From Candidatus Desulfovibrio intestinavium (GTDB lineage Bacteria > Desulfobacterota > Desulfovibrionia > Desulfovibrionales > Desulfovibrionaceae): a stretch of DNA of 64,000 nucleotides. The stretch lies in assembly GCA_019118345.1 (NCBI GenBank), contig DWZD01000047.1, positions 105,198 through 169,197 of the forward strand. Direction: 5' to 3'. Position 1 is the first letter of the stretch. The number at the start of each line of letters is the position of its first letter. Shown piece by piece: positions 8,122-15,775 of the stretch. Both the position numbers and the translations under genes were made by a program. The notes under the pieces were generated by a model, which was given only the letters and a program-made list of their open reading frames with translations, searched no databases and was not told where the DNA came from.

Positions 8122-10674
8122 TTAACGCTTCATGTTGATGACGGTTTCCAGCATGGTGTCAGTGGTGGTGACGCCCTTGGAGTTGGCCTGGAAGCCGCGC
8201 TGGGTGGAGATCATCTGCACGAACTCGGTGGTCATGTCCACGTTGGATTGTTCGATGCTGTAGCCGATCACCCGACCGAAGCCGTTGTCGCCCGCCACGC
8301 CCAGCATGGCATTGCCGGAATCGCTGGTGGCGGAGTAGAGGTTGCCGCCTTCGCGGTACAGACCCTGATAGTTTTCAAAGTCATAGATGCACAGCTGCCA
8401 CATGGGCAGGGTCACGCCGTTGTTGTAGGTCACATAGAGCACGCCGTTGTCGTCAAACTCCATGTTGCTCATGCGGCCGGAACCGTAACCATCCTGTTCG
8501 GTCTGGTTGACGAAGGTATCCTTGTTGGCCACGATGGCATTATCCTGCTTTTCCGCGGCGGTCATGGTGGCGGCATTGGTGTTCAGGTTGATGCTCGCGC
8601 CGTTGGGGGTGACCTGCGTCATCAGGCTGGCCAAGCTGTTGTCCGCGGTGGCCGTGATGGGGGTGACGGCGTTATTGAGGGGCGTCGGGGTCGAAGTTGT
8701 GTGCTCGTAGACGCCCGCAATGGTCGCGCCGCCGGTGGGCGTGGAATAGTTCTTGGTGATCCGGGCGTCGTTCAGGCCGTCGGTGAGATTCTGCCGCGTA
8801 AACGGGGCACCAGCACCTTCATTGTAATAGTACTGGCCCGTAGCCGCATCATAGAGCACCGCGCGAGTCTGGGGTGTTTGACCCGTGATGGTAATAATCC
8901 CGTAGACATCATCCCCTTCGGCAGCCCCGGCATGGCCAGCTGCAGCTGTCGCCGTCGTCGCCTTGGTGCAGTAGTTGTTGTTGGCACCCTTGTTCAGCAG
9001 AGTAGTGCCGTCGGTATACTGGTATTCCGTGTTAGTCGGATCACCGATGGCGACATACTTGCCGTTCGAGTAGGTAATGTTGTTGCCGCCTGCCGTGGTG
9101 CCGTAGACGCGGGTACCGCCATCATAGGTGTAGTAGCCGTGCTTGTCACCATAGGTGCAGTTGTTCGGGTCGGCCACATCGCCAAAGACCATTTCGCCTT
9201 CATGGGCCTGCCCGGCAGGCATGACATAGTAGTAACCCATGTTGGGATCGGTTTCCAGCTCCACACCCTTCTGCGTGGTACCGTCGGCCATGGCAACGTC
9301 GCCATTGACGTTGGCGTTCTTGCTGGTGAAGTAGGGCTTGTTGTTGGCATCCAGCACTACGGAATTGACTTGCGCATTGTTCCACGCGGGCTGCGCCACC
9401 TGCTTGAGGCCCATATCCAGCTCGATGATGTATTCCTCGGCCTGGCTGTAAGGGGTCACGCCGGTGTCGGAGGTCATGGTTTCGCTCACGCTGTTGGCCA
9501 GGGGCTGCCCGCTGAAGTTGGCCGTGAAGGTGGGGTAGCCGTTGTTGGAAATCTTGGTGGGCTGCCAGGCGTTCTTGCTGTCCGGGCTCATGGCCACCTG
9601 ATTGTTGGCGGCCGGGGTTTCGGTCGCGCCGAAGGTATAGGCCGTCTGGTCGATAAGGTTGCCCGCGGAGTCGAAGATCAGAACGCCGCTGGCCAAGATG
9701 CCCGCATTCTTGCAGGTGCCGTTGACCGGGTCATCATAGAAGCGGGTAGGTTCCTTGGTCCAGGTTTCGGTCTGCACGTCATAGCCTTCGCCGCCGTAGG
9801 AGCGCATGTCCTGATCCGGGGGAATGGTGACAAGGTATTCGTAAACCTTGCAGCCGGCGGGCAGGCCTTCCAGCGTGTAGCCCAGGGTGCCGTCGCTGTT
9901 GAGGCGCTCCAGAGCCACGGCATCGTAGTAGATGGTCAGCTCGTGGGTGCTGCCGCCTTCGTCATAGACCTTCATGGACGAGGACTGGGCATAGGCGCTG
10001 CCGGCCAGCGGCGGTTCGGCATTGGCGTTCCAGCTGTCGAAGAGGGCCGTCAGCGGGCTGGTCATGGACGTGCTCTTGTCCTGATTGCTGATGTCGTTGA
10101 GCAGGCCCGTACCGGTGGTGGCCACATGGGTGGTGCGCTGGGCATTGATGTTCCAGCTTTCAAAGAGAATATCCTGCGGGGAACCGCCGCCCACATAGGC
10201 GGAGGTGATGTCCGTGGTGGTGCCCATGTCGGTGACGCCATTGTTGAAGGTCAGGCGCTTGGTGTTGTCCACCGGGCGGCCCTGCACCACATACTGCTGC
10301 GGGTTTACCAGCTGGCCCTTTTCATTGAAGTAGAAGTCCCCGGCGCGGCTGTAGTTGATGGCCGTGGAGTTGGGGTCGCGCACCCCGAAGAAGCCCTTGC
10401 CGTCAATGGCGAGGTCGGAAAAGCTGTTGGTGGATTCCAGGGAACCCTGCGAGAAATCGCCGAGCAGGGCGTACACGCTCGCGCCCGCGCCCATCTGCAC
10501 GGAACCGCTGGCGCTGGCGCCGCTGGTATACAGATAGTCGTTGAAATCCATGCGCTGGGACTTGAAGCCGATGGTCGAGACGTTGGCAAGGTTGTTGCCC
10601 ACAACCTGCATCTTCTTGCTATGGGAAAGCAAGCCGGAAACGCTTGTCCACATACTCGCAGAAAGACCGCTCAT
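8122..10674 (-). CDS. flgE: Flagellar hook protein FlgE, unusually long
   Basis: Protein of 850 residues forming the flagellar hook. The N-terminus has the rod/hook signature SVSGLLSHSKKMQVVGNNLA with NVSTIGFKSQRMDF (residues ~11-43), then the basal SDLAIDGKGFF motif near residue 87. The C-terminus has the matching MTTEFVQMISTQRGFQANSK and TDTMLETVINMKR. Typical FlgE proteins are about 400-550 residues. Here the extra length is in the central region (~150-720), which is rich in Asn, Thr, Gly and Tyr and repeats short TYDGGT-like and NNxxY-like phrases. It is preceded by GGAGG and is the last gene of fliK-flgD-flgE. Confidence 0.95.
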   Translation of the reverse strand: MSGLSASMWTSVSGLLSHSKKMQVVGNNLANVSTIGFKSQRMDFNDYLYTSGASASGSVQMGAGASVYALLGDFSQGSLESTNSFSDLAIDGKGFFGVRDPNSTAINYSRAGDFYFNEKGQLVNPQQYVVQGRPVDNTKRLTFNNGVTDMGTTTDITSAYVGGGSPQDILFESWNINAQRTTHVATTGTGLLNDISNQDKSTSMTSPLTALFDSWNANAEPPLAGSAYAQSSSMKVYDEGGSTHELTIYYDAVALERLNSDGTLGYTLEGLPAGCKVYEYLVTIPPDQDMRSYGGEGYDVQTETWTKEPTRFYDDPVNGTCKNAGILASGVLIFDSAGNLIDQTAYTFGATETPAANNQVAMSPDSKNAWQPTKISNNGYPTFTANFSGQPLANSVSETMTSDTGVTPYSQAEEYIIELDMGLKQVAQPAWNNAQVNSVVLDANNKPYFTSKNANVNGDVAMADGTTQKGVELETDPNMGYYYVMPAGQAHEGEMVFGDVADPNNCTYGDKHGYYTYDGGTRVYGTTAGGNNITYSNGKYVAIGDPTNTEYQYTDGTTLLNKGANNNYCTKATTATAAAGHAGAAEGDDVYGIITITGQTPQTRAVLYDAATGQYYYNEGAGAPFTRQNLTDGLNDARITKNYSTPTGGATIAGVYEHTTSTPTPLNNAVTPITATADNSLASLMTQVTPNGASINLNTNAATMTAAEKQDNAIVANKDTFVNQTEQDGYGSGRMSNMEFDDNGVLYVTYNNGVTLPMWQLCIYDFENYQGLYREGGNLYSATSDSGNAMLGVAGDNGFGRVIGYSIEQSNVDMTTEFVQMISTQRGFQANSKGVTTTDTMLETVINMKR

Positions 10675-10749
10675 GATGTTCCTCCGTTATGATTCCTGCG
10701 GTTGTATGGTTCGGGCGGCCGTGCACCGCCCTTGTTGGCGAAAAAGTAT

Positions 10750-11643
10750 CTAGGCGCTCGCGCCGTTGTCTGTATCCGTGCCGTCGGTGCCGTCGGTGCC
10801 GTCGGAACCGCCGGTGCCGTCTGAGCTGTCCGTGCCGCCGCTGCCGGAGTCGGAGCCGCTGCCGTCCGTATCGTCATCCGCGCCGGGCACCGTGGAAATC
10901 TGCGGGTCGGATTCGGAGACCTGTTCCACGTCGGCCAGGGACATGTACTGACCGCCCTGAAGCCGCAGCATGATGTCCGAACCGTTGCGCAGCACGTCCG
11001 TCACCTTGTCGGCCACCAGCTGGGTGCCCACCAGCACGCCGTCATCGGCGGCGGTGACAACGACCTTGTAAGTGCCGTCCGCAACGGGCTGACCGTTGTT
11101 GTTGAGGCCGTTCCAGTTGAACTTGTAGACGGCCAGCGAACCGTCGGTGTTGTACTGCGTCATGCCGCCGAGCTGCTCGGTATAGACCGGCGTGCCCGAG
11201 GTGCTGCTGGTATCGAAGACCTGAATGGTGACCTGGGACGCATTGCCCGTGAAGGTGTAGTAGTACGGGGTGACGGTGGATGTGGTGGTCACGCTGCCGT
11301 CGGCGCCCGTGGTGGAAGAGCTGGTCTTGCCGATCACGTTGCCGGTGGTGGTCACATACTTGCCGATGTAGCTGGTGGCATTGAACATGGACTGATTGTT
11401 GACGGCATCGGTAATGCCCTCCATGGTCTCGTTGATGTTCATCATCTGTTCGAGACTGGAGAACTGCGCCATCTGGGAGATGAATTCCTTGTCATCCATC
11501 GGGTTCAACGGATCCTGATACTGGAACTGGGTGACCAGCAGCAGCATGAAGGCTTCCTTGTCCAGACTGCTGCCCGTACTTTCCTTGTTGGCGAGGGCCT
11601 GACTGAACTCGTTGTTGACCTGGGTGATGGAATTGACAGACAT
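10750..11643 (-). CDS. flgD: Flagellar hook capping protein FlgD
   Basis: Protein of 297 residues that caps the growing hook and guides FlgE assembly. The N-terminal domain has the diagnostic DKEAFMLLLVTQFQYQDPLN (residues ~28-47) and EFISQMAQFSSLEQM. The middle has the tudor-like/FlgD Ig-like domains (FNWNGLNNNGQPVADGTYKV). The last ~45 residues are an extreme low-complexity tail of Asp, Gly, Ser and Thr (GGSDGTDGTDGTDTDNGASA), encoded by imperfect 9-base repeats at about 10755-10870; it is not part of the usual family. The gene starts 25 bases after the fliK stop with GGAG upstream. Confidence 0.95.
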   Translation of the reverse strand: MSVNSITQVNNEFSQALANKESTGSSLDKEAFMLLLVTQFQYQDPLNPMDDKEFISQMAQFSSLEQMMNINETMEGITDAVNNQSMFNATSYIGKYVTTTGNVIGKTSSSTTGADGSVTTTSTVTPYYYTFTGNASQVTIQVFDTSSTSGTPVYTEQLGGMTQYNTDGSLAVYKFNWNGLNNNGQPVADGTYKVVVTAADDGVLVGTQLVADKVTDVLRNGSDIMLRLQGGQYMSLADVEQVSESDPQISTVPGADDDTDGSGSDSGSGGTDSSDGTGGSDGTDGTDGTDTDNGASA

Positions 11644-11667
11644 GACTGGCTCCGTGGCGGCTTGCTT

Positions 11668-13677
11668 TTATGCCACCACATGCAGGGAACGGGTGGCATA
11701 TCTTGCCGTGTCACTCATGATATGCACAGACTGTTCCAATGTGCTGTCTTCGGAATTATCCATTGAATTTCGCATGGTTGAAAGATGCTGCAGGCGGTAA
11801 AATTCTTCCCGGCGGGCATCTTCTTCCTGGCGGGCGTTATGCTGCTGCATATTTTGCCACTGGTCGCCGCTGCCTTCGGCCAGATCCCGCTGCTGGTTCT
11901 GGAGGCCCACTTCCAGCTTGTCCACCTTGAAGCCCTGCTGTTCCAGATTGATGCGGATATGTTCCAGCTGCTGGCTGACAAGCTCGGCGGTTTCGCTCTT
12001 TTCGGAGCGTATGTGCGCGCTCACTTCGCCGTTGCGCAGGGTGAGGGTCAGGGTGATGGCCCCCAGTTCGGCAGGATGCAGTTCCACATCCAGACGGCGC
12101 ACATTGTTGCGCATGGCCTGCAGGAAGCCGTCCTCCACCTGCTGCCCCACCTGACGGGCGACAGGCGCCTGCTGATCCGGGCGGACAGCCTCGAAGCGGG
12201 CGTTGTCCGGGCGGGCGGCATCCAGACGCGCGGTCTGGAACTGGGCAGCCAGTTCCGCATTGTCCTGCCTGCCGTGCAGGTTGCCGCCAAGGTCGCCCTG
12301 CGCGGACTGCTTCTGCCCGTCGCCGGACGCGGTGGAAGCATGGCGGGCGTCAGGCACGAGGCCGATGCGTTCGGCATCGGTCTTGCCGTCGCTTCTGGCG
12401 GTATGGTCGGCCTCGTCGGCAAGGCCCTGCTTCGCCAGCTGGAGACGGCGCAGGCCGTCTTCATTGGCGGTGTCGGTCTGTTCGCTGTAGCGCATGCGCA
12501 TGCCGGTGGTGTCGGCGGCGTTGCCGCGGCGGGCATTGGCCCGGGCCGCATTTTCATCCTCGCCGGCCTTGCCCATGACCACAGCCTGCGTGCCGTTGTC
12601 CGTCTTGTCGATGACGGCGCTCTGGCGACCGTCGGCGCTGCGGCCCGTGGCCTCGCTGTAGCGGGCGGCCTGTTCGCGCGCGGCCACATCGTCCCGGGCG
12701 GCGTCAAGGGCGGCTTCCAGATTTTCGCGGCTCTGCTTCTGCACCGTGCGCTCGATCATGGCCTTGCTCTGCTGCACCTCGCGGCTGTGCAGGGACTCGG
12801 CCTGCGCTTCCTTTTCCATGCGTTCGCGGGCCTTGTTGATCACCTGCCGCACGGTCTGGGACGCGGCCTCATCCAGCTTTTCCTGCTTGCCGGCCAGATC
12901 GTTGAGGTAGGCGCGCGCGGGATTCATGAGATTGATGAACTGATTGTCGGCACAGCGCAGGGCGTCGGCCCCGCCGAAACTGTTGAGCAGCTGGTTCTGC
13001 ACGTTGGCGGGCAGACCAAGCCCCTTGGCCAGCACGGCCATTTCATCGCGGGAAATTTCGATGGTGCCATTATGCGCCGCTTCGGAGAAGGTCTGCTGAA
13101 TGAGCGAAAGGGCCTGCCTGCCCTTACCTTGCTGCATGAGTTCCATGGCATTGGCGGCCAGTTCGCCCGAGGGATCTATCTGATTGAGCAGCCCGGTCAG
13201 GATGTCCTTGTCGCTGTCGCTGAGCGTGACGGTGCTGTTGAGCTGCAGGCTGGCCATGACCTGCGCCAGCATGGCGCCATCCGGCGATTCCATGAGGGCG
13301 TCAAGGCGGGCAAGGGCATCTTCCGGCGCGCCGGCCTTGACGAGGGAAGCCCGCAATTCCTGCAGTTCCTTCTTGGTGAAGGTCACTTCGTCCAGCGTGT
13401 ACAGCACGCCGTTGAGCGTATGACGGCTGTAGGGGGCGTCGGCCAGGGGGCCGGTGCTGTCGTCGTCCGCCAGCGCTTCCTTGATGTTTGCGGCTTCACC
13501 CCGCTTGACGGAGTCAATGGCGGAATGGACGGACTGCTGATAGTTCGCCACGGGGTCGGAACCGTCGTTATCAAGTGAGCTTTGGAAAATACCGGCAAAA
13601 CTGTCGGAAGCCGCCGCGGAGGTTCCCGCGATGGTATCCTGAAGCTGGGCACTGAAATCGGACGGAAGAATTTGCAT
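11668..13677 (-). CDS. fliK: Flagellar hook-length control protein FliK
   Basis: Protein of 669 residues, first gene of the hook operon. The C-terminal substrate-specificity switch domain is clear: LDVELHPAELGAITLTLTLR then EVSAHIRSEKSETAELVSQQ and LEHIRINLEQQGFKVDKLEV (residues ~535-610). The N-terminal two thirds is long, hydrophilic and Ala, Gln, Asp and Arg rich, as expected for the secreted ruler region. The start at 13677 has AAGGAG 6 bases upstream. A sigma-54-like promoter lies 25 bases upstream. FliK measures hook length and switches export from hook to filament proteins. Confidence 0.93.
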   Translation of the reverse strand: MQILPSDFSAQLQDTIAGTSAAASDSFAGIFQSSLDNDGSDPVANYQQSVHSAIDSVKRGEAANIKEALADDDSTGPLADAPYSRHTLNGVLYTLDEVTFTKKELQELRASLVKAGAPEDALARLDALMESPDGAMLAQVMASLQLNSTVTLSDSDKDILTGLLNQIDPSGELAANAMELMQQGKGRQALSLIQQTFSEAAHNGTIEISRDEMAVLAKGLGLPANVQNQLLNSFGGADALRCADNQFINLMNPARAYLNDLAGKQEKLDEAASQTVRQVINKARERMEKEAQAESLHSREVQQSKAMIERTVQKQSRENLEAALDAARDDVAAREQAARYSEATGRSADGRQSAVIDKTDNGTQAVVMGKAGEDENAARANARRGNAADTTGMRMRYSEQTDTANEDGLRRLQLAKQGLADEADHTARSDGKTDAERIGLVPDARHASTASGDGQKQSAQGDLGGNLHGRQDNAELAAQFQTARLDAARPDNARFEAVRPDQQAPVARQVGQQVEDGFLQAMRNNVRRLDVELHPAELGAITLTLTLRNGEVSAHIRSEKSETAELVSQQLEHIRINLEQQGFKVDKLEVGLQNQQRDLAEGSGDQWQNMQQHNARQEEDARREEFYRLQHLSTMRNSMDNSEDSTLEQSVHIMSDTARYATRSLHVVA

Positions 13678-13701
13678 GGCAGACTCCTTGCGGAGACATT
13701 A

Positions 13702-13718
13702 TACAAGGAGTGTGCCAA
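13702..13718 (-). promoter_or_regulatory. Sigma-54-like promoter of the hook operon
   Basis: Minus-strand TTGGCACACTCCTTGTA matches the sigma-54 consensus TGGCAC-N5-TTGC in all but the last base (TTGT). Spacing is canonical. A TATAAT also overlaps the -12 end but has no good -35, so sigma-54 is preferred. Confidence 0.6.
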
Positions 13719-13786
13719 GAGAATTATCGTATTTTTTTCAGGGAATTATTGGCTTGAATTTTCGTGGGCGGCAAGACTTTCCCGGC

Positions 13787-13808
13787 AAAAACGCCCGCAG
13801 GCCGGGCG
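13787..13808 (-). terminator. Terminator downstream of the diguanylate cyclase gene
   Basis: Minus-strand arms CGCCCG and CGGGCG are followed by five T. It lies about 140 bases past the cyclase stop, upstream of the hook-operon promoter. Confidence 0.6.
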
Positions 13809-13948
13809 AAGGAGAAGGCGGGGCCGCATCCGTTTGCGGTGGGCATGACAAGGGAGCGGAAGCGCTTGACGGCGCAACGGAACCGCGCGGAGGAATGACG
13901 CCGGCCGGTCATGCGCATGGGGGCGTGGCGGGAGAGGACAAAAGGAGG

Positions 13949-15316
13949 CTAGTGCTTGGCGCCCTTGATGCGCTTTTTGTCCGCGTACATGCGTTCATCC
14001 GCCTCGTGGATCAGAAAGTCGAGGCTGACGGGGTTCGCCTGCCAGATGAAGCCCAGAGAAATGCCGCCCGGATAGGCGGTCTCGCAATCCTGCTTCATCT
14101 TTTCCAGCTTGTGGAGGAAGACATCTTCATGGATCTCGTTGCAGATGAAAACAAATTCATCGCCGCCGATGCGGAAGATATTGCTGCTGCGAAAATGGCT
14201 TGCAAAGATCCGGCTTATGTTGACGATGAGTTCGTCGCCCTTTTCATGGCCATAGGTATCATTGAGATATTTGAGATTGTTGAGATCGATGAAAAGGACG
14301 CCCACATTGTGCATGTCGCCTGCCGCTAGGGAATTGCAGGTGATGCGATAGGCATTGCGATTGCCCAAGCGTGTCAGGGGATCGCGCAGGCCGAGCGCGC
14401 GCAGTTCATCGGCCATGCGGGTTCGTGAAATGGTATTGTCCATGAAATAGGCAAGGGAGAACAGCAACGTCAGATCATGGTGGCTGTTGCGCGGGTTGTC
14501 CACGCCGATAAATCCGGAAAGGCGGTCGTTGATCTTCAGCGGGACAACGTAGAGACTTTTTATGTCCTGCGGTTTGAGGACGTCATAAAGATCCGGTGAC
14601 TCTTTCTTTATTTCCTCGATATCCTTTATGATGACATAGTTGCTGTTGCTGAATGCCGTCATCCAGGGGGAAAGCACGTCAAGCGGCACACTTTGGAGGT
14701 TTGCCTTCTGCGGCGTGACGCCCTGCGCGCACCATTCGTGGGTGTTGACGGCAATCTCCCTGCCGGAATCATCGTATTTGGTTTCAAAGATATAGCAGCG
14801 ATCCGCCTCGTAGAGGCGTCCGGCAAGCAGCAGGGCCTTTTCCATGGCCGTGCTGAAATCCTCCTCGGCCAGCAGGGTACGGACGCAGCGCAACAGGGTT
14901 TGTTCAACGGCAAGCTGATTCTTGATGCTTTTGCGCTCCAGGACGCTCTCGGTGATATCCGTGGCGACCTCCATGTGCAGGGGAGTGCCGTCGCAGGTAA
15001 TGAGCTTGTCCTTGATACGGAAGTATCGCCCGAATTTTTCGTTGTAGTGTTCCCACGTATAAAATTTGTCATGGGAAAGGTTGGGGATGGGGCAGAAGGG
15101 GCAGGGAGCATCGAGATTCTGGAAAAGCTGGTAGCACTTCTTGCCAAGAATGTCGGCAGTCTGGACGTACTGGCAGGCGGCTTTGTTCAGCCACAGGATA
15201 TCATAGGTAACAGGATCATTGATATAAATAATGTCGTCAAGGGAGTCGGCCACCATGGTGGTGAAGCAATCCTGACCGGTAGGCAAATGATTGTTGCAGT
15301 TATTGGTGCAGTTCAT
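13949..15316 (-). CDS. PAS-GAF-GGDEF diguanylate cyclase
   Basis: Protein of 455 residues that should make cyclic di-GMP from two GTP. The C-terminal GGDEF domain (~290-455) has an intact active site RIGGDEF near residue 380, plus DPLTRLGNRNAY and GVLFIDLNNLKYLND. Ahead are a PAS domain (~20-125) containing a cysteine cluster (GKKCYQLFQNLDAPCPFC) and a GAF domain (~135-280). The extreme N-terminus is also Cys-rich (MNCTNNCNNHLP). No membrane segment, so it is a cytoplasmic sensor. The ATG at 15316 is chosen because AGGAG lies 8 bases upstream; another ATG 21 bases earlier lacks this. Its position beside the hook operon suggests motility control. The Cys groups may bind metal or heme; that is inference. 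Confidence 0.93.
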   Translation of the reverse strand: MNCTNNCNNHLPTGQDCFTTMVADSLDDIIYINDPVTYDILWLNKAACQYVQTADILGKKCYQLFQNLDAPCPFCPIPNLSHDKFYTWEHYNEKFGRYFRIKDKLITCDGTPLHMEVATDITESVLERKSIKNQLAVEQTLLRCVRTLLAEEDFSTAMEKALLLAGRLYEADRCYIFETKYDDSGREIAVNTHEWCAQGVTPQKANLQSVPLDVLSPWMTAFSNSNYVIIKDIEEIKKESPDLYDVLKPQDIKSLYVVPLKINDRLSGFIGVDNPRNSHHDLTLLFSLAYFMDNTISRTRMADELRALGLRDPLTRLGNRNAYRITCNSLAAGDMHNVGVLFIDLNNLKYLNDTYGHEKGDELIVNISRIFASHFRSSNIFRIGGDEFVFICNEIHEDVFLHKLEKMKQDCETAYPGGISLGFIWQANPVSLDFLIHEADERMYADKKRIKGAKH

Positions 15317-15450
15317 GAAAACTTCTCCTGTAACCATCAGGGGAGAATGTGTCCAGCATCTGCGGTTTGCCTGAGGCGATTTATGCTTTTTGAAATAATG
15401 AAATTTGATTTATGTATCATGGAAGGTAGAATTTTTTTTCCACTCTGTCA

Positions 15451-15472
15451 AACTGTATGGTAACTGTATGGT
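15451..15472. repeat. Two head-to-tail copies of an 11-bp element upstream of the cyclase gene
   Basis: AACTGTATGGT occurs twice without a gap. The 11-base period is close to one DNA helical turn, and the element lies 135-156 bases upstream of the cyclase ATG in an AT-rich stretch. This is a plausible operator for a regulator binding one face of the helix. Confidence 0.6.
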
Positions 15473-15775
15473 ATTGTTAAATGTATTTCTATAGTTGAAA
15501 GGTTGGAAATACATCCGTGCCATATGCCTCACTACAATGAAAGAAGGCGGTGCGACAGGGGATCCGCAGTCTGAGGCACGGCGCCGGGGGAAGCGTGAAT
15601 CCCGTTCGGCGGCAGGAAGGCCCGTCAGGGCCGTGCGTGGGCTGACGCGGCAAGAGCGCACGGCGTCAGCCGTTGCACGCAGGGGACACGCCGGGCGCGC
15701 AGGAAAGGGGCATGTTGGCCGCTGGCCCGGGCTGGCGGCGGCGGGAATGTGCCCCGACGATTGCAAGGGGCGTAC
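15473..15775. other. Intergenic region between cyclase and autotransporter
   Basis: No gene seen. The first ~60 bases are AT-rich; the rest is GC-rich. A hairpin with 9-bp arms (GGCTGACGC at 15640 and GCGTCAGCC ending 15671) may terminate the autotransporter transcript, though no T-run follows. Confidence 0.5.

Noticed and set aside
7660..10692. Plus-strand open frame of 1010 codons opposite flgE
   Set aside because: Antisense shadow of flgE; no ribosome site and no family-like sequence.
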